Counted from the first letter of the stretch, positions 1 through 6,699 are shown. The stretch: DNA of 8,076 bases from an uncultured Clostridia bacterium (GCA_947167725.1 CAMVJF010000066.1:1-8076); one strand, 5' to 3'. Translations and numbers: made by a program. The notes: generated from the sequence alone by a model not told the origin.

Positions 1-845
1 AGACCGTTGTTGTCGCCGTGGGCCATGATGACCGCGCCGATCATGCGGGTCGTCGAGCCCCAGGAGGTCTGGAAGGGATAGCGCAGCGTGTTGTCGCGGC
101 CCGTGAAGGTCACGTCGTAGGCGCGCGAGAACTTGTCGCCGAAATAGTGCGAGGTCGCGCCCTGCAGGGCCTTGTGGTCCTTCATCAGACACTCGACGGT
201 GTAGGTGGCCTCGGCGCCGGCGAACTTCTCCTTGTCGGTCTTGCGTCCGCGCACGACGGGGATCGCGAGGACCTTTTCAAAGAAATCGGCGTAGCAGTTG
301 AGCTGCTGCTCGGTCTCGGCTTTCGCCTCCTCGGCGGTCTCGTGGATGGTATGACCCTCCTGCCACCAGAACTCGCGCGAGCGCAGGAAGGGACGGGTGG
401 TCTTTTCCCAGCGGATGACGGAGCACCACTGGTTATAGAGCATCGGCAGTTCGCGGTAGGAGTGCAGCACGCGCGACCAGTGGTCGCAGAACATGGTCTC
501 CGAAGTTGGACGGAAGGCCAGACGCTCTTCGAGCTCCTCGCTGCCGCCGTGCGTGACCCAGGCGACCTCCGGCGCGAAGCCGTTAACAAGCTCGCCCTCC
601 TTCTTCAGCAGGCTCTCGGGGATCAGAACGGGCATCGCGACGTTGACGTGTCCGGTTTTCTTGAACTCGCCGTCCATGATGTGCTGCATGTTTTCCCAGA
701 TCGCGTAGCCATAGGGGCGAAGGATCGTAAAGCCCTTGACCGAGGCGTATTCCACCAGCTCCGCCTTGCGGCAGATGTCAGTGTACCACTGGGCAAAATC
801 GACCTCCATATCGGTGATCTGCTCGACTCTTTTTTCTTTAGCCAT
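1..845 (-). CDS. proS: Prolyl-tRNA synthetase, archaeal/eukaryal type, N-terminal part (cut by window edge)
   Basis: This class II aminoacyl-tRNA synthetase charges tRNA-Pro with proline in the cytoplasm. Reading the minus strand from the ATG at 845 gives 281 full codons with no stop before the window edge, so roughly the last 200 residues of a typical 480-residue enzyme are missing. Class II features are visible: FRPTSE at residues 111-116, the motif 2 region with EKTTRPFLRSREFWWQEGHT at about 147-166, a further conserved stretch GRDNTLRYPFQTSWGSTTRM at about 249-268, and the start of motif 3 (AVIMAHGDNNG) at the edge. The lack of a bacterial-type editing insertion between motifs 2 and 3, as far as can be read, fits the short ProRS class used by many Clostridia. 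The start is supported by AGAGAGG 8 nt upstream. Its own promoter lies at 936-964 and a terminator-like hairpin sits in the leader. Identification is secure. Confidence 0.96.
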   Translation of the reverse strand, partial: MAKEKRVEQITDMEVDFAQWYTDICRKAELVEYASVKGFTILRPYGYAIWENMQHIMDGEFKKTGHVNVAMPVLIPESLLKKEGELVNGFAPEVAWVTHGGSEELEERLAFRPTSETMFCDHWSRVLHSYRELPMLYNQWCSVIRWEKTTRPFLRSREFWWQEGHTIHETAEEAKAETEQQLNCYADFFEKVLAIPVVRGRKTDKEKFAGAEATYTVECLMKDHKALQGATSHYFGDKFSRAYDVTFTGRDNTLRYPFQTSWGSTTRMIGAVIMAHGDNNG

Positions 846-885
846 GATCGGAACCTCTCTTTTCCGCCGGAACGGAGCCCGGCGT

Positions 886-916
886 ATAAAAGAAAGCGCC
901 GCAGCGGAGCGGCGCT
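886..916 (-). terminator. Intrinsic terminator between mscS and proS (possible proS leader attenuator)
   Basis: The arms 895-902 and 909-916 form a perfect 8-bp GC-rich stem with a 6-nt loop. On the minus strand it is followed by TTTCTTTTA. It is well placed to end the mscS transcript. However, the best proS promoter (936-964) lies upstream of it, so proS transcripts would also pass through it. A second 6-bp hairpin (865-870 with 879-884) follows just before the proS ribosome binding site. Confidence 0.75.
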
Positions 917-935
917 TCCCTGATTTGCGACCTTT

Positions 936-964
936 ATTCTATCTTGCGGCGCGGGGCTTGTCAA
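936..964 (-). promoter_or_regulatory. Sigma-A-type promoter for proS
   Basis: On the minus strand a perfect TTGACA (964-959) is separated by 17 nt from TAGAAT (941-936, one mismatch to TATAAT). The -35 box begins 4 nt after the mscS stop codon. The predicted transcription start is near 929, giving a leader of about 85 nt that includes the hairpin at 895-916. No T-box sequence is visible in this short leader. Confidence 0.75.
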
Positions 965-967
965 TGC

Positions 968-1780
968 TTATTTCTCGACGATATGGACGTTCATGTGGGC
1001 GTAGCTCATGGAAACGCCGTTGCGCGTGAAGCTCTCGCGCACTTTCTCGTTGAGCGAGAAGTGCACATCCCAGTAATCGGGGTTCTTGACCCACACGCGC
1101 ACGACGTATTCCACCGTGCTGTCCTTGTAGGCGTTGAGCGCGATGAAGGGAGCGGGATCGGCGAGGATGCGCTCGTCGGCGTCGACGACCTCACGGATCG
1201 CGGCTTTTACCTTCTCGGTGGGTTCGTCGTAGGAGGCGGAGAAGAGCATGTCAACGCGGCGCAGCGGCTCGGCGCTGTAGTTGTTGATCGAGGCGCCGAC
1301 TACGTCGCCGTTCGGGATGGAGATCACGACGTTGTCAAGGGTGTTGATCGTCGTGTAGAGAAGGCCGATGCTTTTGACGGTGCCGGTCTTTCCGGCGATC
1401 TCGACGAAGTTGCCCTCGTCAAAGGGATGCGTCATGAGCAGGGTCAATCCGGAGAAGAGATTGTTCAGCATGCCCTGCACGGACAGAGACAGCGCCAGGC
1501 CGGCAACGCTCAGCAGCGCGACAAGCGAGGCCGTGGGGATGCCCAGCTCGCCGGCGATGATGACGATCGCGATGACCCACAGCAGCAGCTTGACGGCGGA
1601 AAGCAGGAAGCCGCGCATGGTTTGGTTGAGACGCTTGACACCGCCCAGCGCCTTGGAGACGAGCTTGAGGATCACATTGATGACGATCAGACAGACGATA
1701 AAGGTGATCAGCGCGCCGAGCAGCGTCGCGAGAGACAGCGTTCCGATGCTGATCGAGGCAAGGCCGGTGGATTCGAACAT
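968..1780 (-). CDS. mscS: Small-conductance mechanosensitive ion channel, MscS family
   Basis: This 270-residue membrane channel would open under membrane tension and release solutes on hypo-osmotic shock. The layout is classic for short MscS proteins: TM1 at about 18-41, TM2 at about 58-77, and a pore-lining TM3 at about 84-116 rich in Ala, Gly and Leu. The cytoplasmic beta domain follows, with the family signature GTVKSIGLLYTTINTLDN at 133-150 and IPNGDV at 155-160. The C-terminal alpha/beta domain (about 175-268) is complete. The ATG at 1780 has an ideal AAGGAGGT at 1787-1794, 6 nt upstream. The gene is leftward, upstream of proS but separated from it by a terminator, so probably a single-gene transcript. 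The ORF and family call are secure; the exact gating properties cannot be inferred. Confidence 0.95.
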   Translation of the reverse strand: MFESTGLASISIGTLSLATLLGALITFIVCLIVINVILKLVSKALGGVKRLNQTMRGFLLSAVKLLLWVIAIVIIAGELGIPTASLVALLSVAGLALSLSVQGMLNNLFSGLTLLMTHPFDEGNFVEIAGKTGTVKSIGLLYTTINTLDNVVISIPNGDVVGASINNYSAEPLRRVDMLFSASYDEPTEKVKAAIREVVDADERILADPAPFIALNAYKDSTVEYVVRVWVKNPDYWDVHFSLNEKVRESFTRNGVSMSYAHMNVHIVEK

Positions 1781-1821
1781 AAGAATACCTCCTTCTGATT
1801 GTGTTGGGATCTGACGGCTTC

Positions 1822-1851
1822 AGCATATCACATTTTCCCCGCTGTCGACAA
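1822..1851 (-). promoter_or_regulatory. Candidate promoter for mscS
   Basis: On the minus strand TTGTCG (1851-1846) is followed after 18 nt by TATGCT (1827-1822). The boxes match consensus at 4/6 and 4/6 positions. It sits directly after the T-tract of the terminator at 1853-1873, and leaves a leader of about 35 nt before mscS. No better candidate was seen. Confidence 0.45.
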
Positions 1852-1852
1852 G

Positions 1853-1873
1853 AAAAAAACGGCGCCGCGCGCC
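1853..1873 (-). terminator. Orphan leftward intrinsic terminator upstream of mscS
   Basis: GGCGC and GCGCC form a perfect 5-bp stem with a 3-nt loop (1861-1873). On the minus strand it is followed by G and then seven T residues (1859-1853). No leftward gene precedes it: the region to its right is the divergent promoter of the gene at 2025. It may insulate mscS from antisense transcription or end an unrecognised small leftward RNA. Confidence 0.5.
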
Positions 1874-1940
1874 AAGTTCTTTTCCCGTAGCCTCCAACCG
1901 GGAACAGAATGCCTCATTTCCCGAGAAAAACTGTCATTGC

Positions 1941-1962
1941 CGCGTTTTTCGACGCGTTTTTC
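1941..1962. repeat. Two 10-bp direct repeats abutting a promoter
   Basis: CGCGTTTTTC occurs at 1941-1950 and again at 1953-1962, a period of 12 nt. The second copy ends directly before the -35 box at 1963. It may be an upstream binding site or chance T-rich sequence. No binding protein can be named. Confidence 0.5.
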
Positions 1963-1991
1963 TTGACCTTTGCCCGCATTGCGGTTATAAT
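1963..1991 (+). promoter_or_regulatory. Sigma-A-type promoter for the HAAS-like/membrane-protein operon
   Basis: TTGACC (1963-1968) and a perfect TATAAT (1986-1991) are separated by 17 nt. The predicted start near 1998 gives a leader of under 30 nt that contains CCACGTGG (2005-2012) running into the ribosome binding site. Confidence 0.8.
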
Positions 1992-2010
1992 ACCTCCGAT
2001 TGCACCACGT

Positions 2011-2018
2011 GGAGGTGA
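2011..2018 (+). promoter_or_regulatory. Ribosome binding site that points to an AUU start
   Basis: GGAGGTGA is an almost full anti-Shine-Dalgarno match. The only plausible in-frame start at normal distance is ATT at 2025, 6 nt downstream. The TTG at 2021 is in another frame and meets TAA after two codons. The first in-frame ATG (2073) is 54 nt away and would cut into a well-formed N-terminal helix. Confidence 0.75.
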
Positions 2019-2024
2019 CTTTGT

Positions 2025-3050
2025 ATTAACAGACAAAAGTTTCTGGCCGAGCTTGCCAAGCTGCTGACCTTTATGTATGAAGAGGATCGGCTTCGTGCGC
2101 TGGAGCTCTACAGCCGGATGTTTGACGAGGCGACGGACGAACGGGCGCTTCTCCAGACGCTCATGTCTCCGACCAGACAGGCCGTCGTCGTCGCCCGCGC
2201 CTATAACTCGAATCTCGGAAAGCTTTCCATCAACACCGAGCACAAGGCGGAGCCGGAGGATCTCGATGAGAACGGGGTCCCCGATTATGTCCAGGCCATC
2301 GAGCGCATCCGTGACGAGGCCCTCGCGGCGCAGCCGCGTGCCGCCGCTCCCGCGGCGGAAGACGAGAAGGCCGAGGATGAGATCGTCGACGAGAATCAGA
2401 TGACCCTCTTTGCCGGCGAGGAGCTCGCGCAAGAGAGCGCCGAGCCCGAGGAGAACGAGCCGGAGGAGATCGAGCAAAAGCCTGCGGAAGACCGCGCGGA
2501 AGAGAGCGACGAGACCGCCGAAGAGAACGCGGAGGAGATCGTTCCGGAAGAGGAGATCGTCGAGAGCGAAAGCGGCGAGCTCAAGGAGAGCATCGCTTTC
2601 TTCGAGCTGCCCCCCGAGGGCGAGACCGATATCCCCGCAAACGAGGACGGCGGAGACGATCTGAGCGTGACGCCCTTCAATATCGAGACCGGTGAGCTGC
2701 GCAGCCGACCCAGGCGCGAGCCGAAGGTTTTTGCCTTGATCGTTTATATCCTCTTTGCGATCCCGCTCACGATCGCGGCGATCCTGATCCTGCTGATCCC
2801 GGCGCTGTTCTTCCTTGCGCTGTCCGTCGCGGCGATCATATGCGGCGTTGTCGTCGTCAGCGCGGCCTTCAACGGCTTTGCCGTTTTTGCGGACATCATG
2901 GTCCTGCTCGGCGGCGCGCTGATACTCTTCGCGCTGGGCCTGCTTTTCCTGTGGACCTCGATATGGTTCGTCGGCGGTGCGATCGTCGGCGTCGTGCACG
3001 GCGTGGCTGCCCTCTGCGACAAGTGGTGCTATAAGGAGGTGCGGGACTGA
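2025..3050 (+). CDS. HAAS/DUF1700-like membrane protein with long acidic linker; probable AUU start
   Basis: The protein has 341 residues if it starts at ATT 2025 and 325 if at ATG 2073. Residues 2-60 look like a helical HAAS-type domain: NRQKFLAELAKLL, then EEDRLRALELYSRMFDEA, then SPTRQAVVVARAY, matching the pattern of DUF1700 proteins that begin with a KxxFLxxL helix and end in a 'SP..' helix. Residues about 93-215 are a low-complexity linker very rich in Glu and Asp. From about residue 234 the C-terminus is strongly hydrophobic, with about four membrane helices, ending in a short charged tail (DKWCYKEVRD). The function is unknown; HAAS proteins are often membrane partners of PadR regulators, but no PadR gene is in this window. 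The next gene overlaps its stop by one base, so the two are probably translated together. The family link is by pattern only; the ORF itself is secure. Confidence 0.85.
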   Translation: MNRQKFLAELAKLLTFMYEEDRLRALELYSRMFDEATDERALLQTLMSPTRQAVVVARAYNSNLGKLSINTEHKAEPEDLDENGVPDYVQAIERIRDEALAAQPRAAAPAAEDEKAEDEIVDENQMTLFAGEELAQESAEPEENEPEEIEQKPAEDRAEESDETAEENAEEIVPEEEIVESESGELKESIAFFELPPEGETDIPANEDGGDDLSVTPFNIETGELRSRPRREPKVFALIVYILFAIPLTIAAILILLIPALFFLALSVAAIICGVVVVSAAFNGFAVFADIMVLLGGALILFALGLLFLWTSIWFVGGAIVGVVHGVAALCDKWCYKEVRD

Positions 3051-3259
3051 TGAAGAAAATGTGGCGTGTGATCATTGCGATCGTCCTCATCATGATCCTG
3101 CTCGGGATCGTGGGCGTCGCGGTCGGCTTCCTGACCGGGGCGGATACCGCCCGTATTTACCAGACGGCCGAGAGCAACAGCCTTATCAGCCTGATCATGC
3201 GGTATTACGAGTGGATCCTGCAGATCATCCAGACCTATAAAACGGCCATTTTCGGCTGA
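3050..3259 (+). CDS. Small membrane protein, function unknown
   Basis: This 69-residue protein starts MKKMWRVIIA and has one clear membrane helix at about 6-28. A short polar stretch follows, then a second, more amphipathic helix at about 44-66 (LISLIMRYYEWILQIIQTY). Its ATG shares one base with the TGA of the upstream gene (TGATG), and AAGGAGGT at 3033-3040 lies 9 nt before it. Such coupling suggests co-production with, and possibly binding to, the upstream multi-pass protein. I do not recognise a family. No key catalytic residue is evident. A strong terminator follows 14 nt after the stop, so this ends the operon. Confidence 0.8.
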   Translation: MKKMWRVIIAIVLIMILLGIVGVAVGFLTGADTARIYQTAESNSLISLIMRYYEWILQIIQTYKTAIFG

Positions 3260-3261
3260 AG

Positions 3262-3309
3262 AAAAAAAGAATACGGCGGACGGCCCATTCCGGGCTGTCC
3301 GCCGTTTTT
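3262..3309. terminator. Bidirectional intrinsic terminator between convergent genes
   Basis: Arms 3274-3286 and 3292-3304 form a 13-bp stem with one G-T pair and a 5-nt loop. On the plus strand it is followed by TTTTTG; on the minus strand by TATTC and then seven T residues. It can end both the rightward operon ending at 3259 and the leftward ytvI-like gene ending at 3315. Confidence 0.92.
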
Positions 3310-3314
3310 GCTTT

Positions 3315-4382
3315 TTACGGCGTGTTCCACAGACGGATCACGCCGCGTTCGCTGAGCCGGATGAGCGTCGCAAGCAGCAGCGGGAAAACGATCATCCCGC
3401 CCACGCCCCAGACCTTCCAGCCTAAGTAGAGTGCCAGCAGCGAGACGAGCGGCGGGATGCCGATCTGATCGCCGAGCAGCTTGGCCTGCAGCAGGTTGCG
3501 CCCCGCCGCGGTCAGCGCCCAGCCGAGCAGCAGACCCGCCGCGCGGCCGGTGCGTCCGAGCAGCAGCGCCGCGAGAGCCCAGGGGATGAGCACGGTGCCG
3601 GTCCCGAACACGGGCAGCGCGTCTACCAGCGCGGTGAGCAGGGCGAGCGGCAGCGCGCCGCGGATCCCCATCAGCAGGAACAGGCCGAGCAGCTCGATAA
3701 AGCTCATCGCCGCGAGGATGAGTTGCGCGCGCAGCCAGCCGCCGAGGTTCGTGCGCAGATCTTCTCCGATCTCGGCGCTTCGCCGCCGCAGTTCCTCTGG
3801 CAACTGGGCCAGCAAAAAGGCCGTTACGGCGGGATAGGACGCCGAGATCAGATAGCTGCCGAGCAGCATCGTGAAGAGGAACAGCACGATCCCCGGCGCA
3901 TCCTGCGCGATCTTCGCAGCCAGTGCGAGCAGCCTGGTCGAGAGCGCCGCGGGCAGCGAACGCAGACTTTCCTCCGCATTCTGGAGCGATTCCTCGAAAA
4001 GCGAGGAGAAGCCCTCGGGCAGCTCCGCGGCACAGCGCCGCGCAAGATGCTCCAGTTCGTCGAGACGCTCCACGGCCGCCTCGATCAGACGGGGCGCGCC
4101 GTGCAGCGCTGCGCTCAGGAGAGAGTTGACGCGCCCGGCGAGCAGCAGCGGCAGCGCGGCGAGCAGCGTGACGGCGATCAGAGAAGCCAGCAGCGAGGCC
4201 GCCTTGCGCGGCATCCCGCGCCGCGCGAGTGCGCGCACCGGACGCTCCAGCGCCGCGGCGAGCGCAAAGGCGGCGAGAAAAGGCGCGAGCATCGGCAGCA
4301 AAAACCGCCCGATCAGCCACACGAGGCCGCAGACGGCCGCGAGAAACAACAGCTCCGGCAAATGCTTCGCCCCAGCGCGCAT
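3315..4382 (-). CDS. ytvI: AI-2E transporter family membrane protein, YtvI-like (sporulation-type)
   Basis: This 355-residue multi-pass membrane protein belongs to the AI-2E/UPF0118 permease family. N-terminal helices lie at about 9-45 and 62-82. A charged, likely extracytoplasmic helical segment spans about 85-160, and further helices cover about 163-190 and 220-345. The stretch DALPVFGTGTVLIPWA at 254-269, and LLGDQIGIPPLVSLLALYLG at 302-321, are the diagnostic C-terminal motifs and favour the YtvI subgroup found in spore formers. The transported substrate is unknown; YtvI is named for a sporulation link in Bacillus. The frame stays open far upstream across the antisense of lysC, but the ATG at 4382 is preferred because it begins the family-like sequence and has GGGAGGG 4 nt before it. 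It converges with the operon on its left and diverges from lysC. Confidence 0.9.
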   Translation of the reverse strand: MRAGAKHLPELLFLAAVCGLVWLIGRFLLPMLAPFLAAFALAAALERPVRALARRGMPRKAASLLASLIAVTLLAALPLLLAGRVNSLLSAALHGAPRLIEAAVERLDELEHLARRCAAELPEGFSSLFEESLQNAEESLRSLPAALSTRLLALAAKIAQDAPGIVLFLFTMLLGSYLISASYPAVTAFLLAQLPEELRRRSAEIGEDLRTNLGGWLRAQLILAAMSFIELLGLFLLMGIRGALPLALLTALVDALPVFGTGTVLIPWALAALLLGRTGRAAGLLLGWALTAAGRNLLQAKLLGDQIGIPPLVSLLALYLGWKVWGVGGMIVFPLLLATLIRLSERGVIRLWNTP

Positions 4383-4410
4383 GATACCCTCCCGAAATAA
4401 CAAGTTCAGC

Positions 4411-4435
4411 CGCTCCCGCGCGCGGCGCGGGAGCG
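4411..4435. repeat. Strong GC hairpin in the ytvI leader region
   Basis: An 11-bp perfect inverted repeat (CGCTCCCGCGC with GCGCGGGAGCG) surrounds a 3-nt loop. Neither side has a T-tract, so it is not a convincing terminator. It lies 29 nt upstream of the ytvI start and could affect leader structure. No clear promoter for ytvI was found between here and lysC. Confidence 0.6.
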
Positions 4436-4517
4436 CTCCTGTTACCTGTTCTTCCCTTTCCGCGGCGCATTCATTCATCTTGCTCGTTTGAGGACGGAGC
4501 ATGGCCGCATTCATTCC

Positions 4518-4547
4518 TTCACCCGTCTTTGGACACAGGAATAGAAT
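4518..4547 (+). promoter_or_regulatory. Candidate promoter for the aspartokinase gene
   Basis: TTCACC (4518-4523) and TAGAAT (4542-4547) are separated by 18 nt. The predicted start near 4554 leaves a leader of about 30 nt, too short for a lysine riboswitch. The -10 box overlaps the left arm of the dyad at 4545-4569. Confidence 0.4.
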
Positions 4548-4569
4548 GGAGCGGAGGTTTGGCTCCATT
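4545..4569. repeat. Inverted repeat just upstream of the lysC ribosome binding site
   Basis: AATGGAGC (4545-4552) and GCTCCATT (4562-4569) are perfectly complementary around a 9-nt loop that contains GGAGG. The right arm touches the real ribosome binding site GGAGGG (4570-4575), which is 8 nt before the lysC ATG. It may be an operator-like dyad or a leader hairpin, depending on where transcription starts. Confidence 0.5.
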
Positions 4570-4583
4570 GGAGGGAAAAAACA

Positions 4584-5558
<975 letters not shown>

Positions 5559-5567
5559 GAGACTGAA

Positions 5568-5607
5568 TTAAAAGCGGCTCCGCAGCCGATCGGCTGCGGA
5601 GCCGCTT
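5568..5607 (-). terminator. Perfect 36-nt palindrome acting as a terminator for the leftward gene
   Basis: Positions 5572-5607 read identically on both strands, with GATC at the centre. On the minus strand the hairpin runs into TTTTAATT. The plus side continues GCAGG, with no T-tract. It lies between the convergent lysC (stop at 5558) and the gene ending at 5627, and so best serves the leftward gene. It may also slow rightward transcription leaving lysC. Confidence 0.75.
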
Positions 5608-5626
5608 GCAGGAAAAGGGGTGCTTT

Positions 5627-6610
5627 TCAATGACAGCGCCCGGCGAAGGCGGCGCGGTTTTCCGCGCTGTCGCCGCGCAGAAGATGCGGCGCGCGCTGTT
5701 CGAGCTGCTCGGTGAGCGTGCGCAGCTCCTTCTTCGCCCCGGAGGGGAAGAACAGGCGATGCTTTTTGCCGTCGGCTGTGCCGAGCACGAGCATACGGGC
5801 GAGGAGGAACGACTCGGAGGGGAAGGGCCTGTCGTAGCACCAAACGAGATCGCCCCAGGCGGCGGCGAGCGCGTTGCGCCAGCCGAAGACAAAACGCTTT
5901 CCCAATCTCAGGCGGTCGCCGGCGAGAAGGATCGTCTCGTCGGCGTCCAGCTCGTCCGCCGCGGCGTACAGCACGTCCGCATCCTCGAGGCGTACAAGCG
6001 CGTTGGCCGCCGAGGAGAGGCGCAGCAGCAGCGGCAGGAGCAAGAGAAGGAAGACGAGGAAGAAGACCGCGGCGAGCACGAGGAGCCCGACGCGAAGCGT
6101 GGCCGCGGGACGCGGCGGCTCGCCGTCAAAGAAACAATAACGGCCGAAGTTCGCCTCGAAGACCTCTTCGCTCATCTCGAAGATCTCGCAGAAGGTGTCC
6201 CTGACCTCCCGGGGGATCTCGGCGCAGACACCGGAGACGCGGAAGGGAAGGCTCACAGAGCTGTATCCGTCCCAGACGTCGCGCTGGGCCGAGAGGTGCG
6301 AGAACTGCGCCTCGGTCAGGCAGACGATGCAGAACACATGATCGGAGTTCTCGGCCGCATAGTAGGCCATTCCGCTCTTCTCGTCGCGGTGAAGAGGCTC
6401 GCTGAGGCTGAGGATGTCGACGTAGACCGGGCTGCCGGGCGCGACCTCCCGGCTGTTGAAAATCAGGCTTTCCGCCTCCGTCTGCGGCAGGTCCGCAGGA
6501 CGCAGCGCCAGGACAAGAAAGACCACGGCCGCAAGCAGGGCCAGCACGGCTGCGAGCGGAAGGCCCCAGCCGAGGCCGATATAGCTGCGGATGCTTCTCT
6601 TGGCTTCCAT
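5627..6610 (-). CDS. Two-TM membrane protein of unknown function with a C-terminal cytoplasmic domain
   Basis: The protein has 327 residues. TM1 lies at about 14-37. A likely extracytoplasmic region (about 38-170) follows, with four Cys residues at 94, 97, 129 and 141. TM2 is at about 173-198. A soluble C-terminal domain (about 205-315) follows, with alternating hydrophobic strands (LRLGKRFVFGW, DLVWCYDR, ARMLVLGTADGKKHRLFF) that resemble a small PH-like beta fold; this likeness is by eye only. I do not recognise the family. The ATG at 6610 is preferred as the first start before the TM; the purine-rich GGGAGGAG upstream is 12 nt away, which is long. Its own promoter is at 6651-6679, and it ends at the palindrome 5572-5607. 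It converges with lysC. Confidence 0.85.
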   Translation of the reverse strand: MEAKRSIRSYIGLGWGLPLAAVLALLAAVVFLVLALRPADLPQTEAESLIFNSREVAPGSPVYVDILSLSEPLHRDEKSGMAYYAAENSDHVFCIVCLTEAQFSHLSAQRDVWDGYSSVSLPFRVSGVCAEIPREVRDTFCEIFEMSEEVFEANFGRYCFFDGEPPRPAATLRVGLLVLAAVFFLVFLLLLLPLLLRLSSAANALVRLEDADVLYAAADELDADETILLAGDRLRLGKRFVFGWRNALAAAWGDLVWCYDRPFPSESFLLARMLVLGTADGKKHRLFFPSGAKKELRTLTEQLEQRAPHLLRGDSAENRAAFAGRCH

Positions 6611-6650
6611 CGCCGGATACCGCTCCTCCCTTTTCGTTCGTAATGACAAC

Positions 6651-6679
6651 ACTATACCTTTTCCGGAACAAAAAAACAA
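6651..6679 (-). promoter_or_regulatory. Promoter candidate for the two-TM protein gene
   Basis: On the minus strand TTGTTT (6679-6674) and TATAGT (6656-6651) are separated by 17 nt. The -35 box lies in the T-tract of the upstream terminator. The predicted start near 6644 gives a leader of about 34 nt. Confidence 0.55.
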
Positions 6680-6699
6680 GCACCCAGTTGCGGGCGCCT
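6670..6699 (-). terminator. Intrinsic terminator for the anti-sigma-like gene
   Basis: On the minus strand AGGCGCCC and GGGTGCTT can form an 8-bp stem with two G-T pairs and a 6-nt loop (6678-6699). It is followed by G and seven T residues (6676-6670). Of three hairpins after the stop at 6831, it is the only one with a good T-tract next to the stem. Confidence 0.6.

Noticed and set aside
18..923. 301-codon plus-strand frame at the left end
   Set aside because: It is antisense to prolyl-tRNA synthetase, which has unmistakable catalytic motifs.
846..930. T-box riboswitch in front of proS
   Set aside because: The leader is only about 85 nt and lacks the conserved T-box sequence and specifier structure.
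1914..2999. 361-codon minus-strand frame opposite the HAAS-like gene
   Set aside because: It is the complement of the acidic linker and membrane helices, giving Arg/Asp and Leu-rich low-complexity sequence; the plus strand has promoter, binding site and coupling.
3235..4470. Long open frame of 411 codons on the minus strand overlapping ytvI
   Set aside because: Its product is Arg/Ala-rich low-complexity sequence, typical of an out-of-frame reading of a GC-rich gene. The ytvI frame carries clear family motifs.
4383..4583. Lysine riboswitch in front of the aspartokinase gene
   Set aside because: The predicted leader is about 30 nt, and the conserved multi-helix core is not seen in the 200-nt intergenic region.
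5606..6643. 345-codon plus-strand frame opposite the two-TM protein
   Set aside because: It is compositionally odd, its start overlaps the palindrome, and the minus strand shows clear membrane helices.
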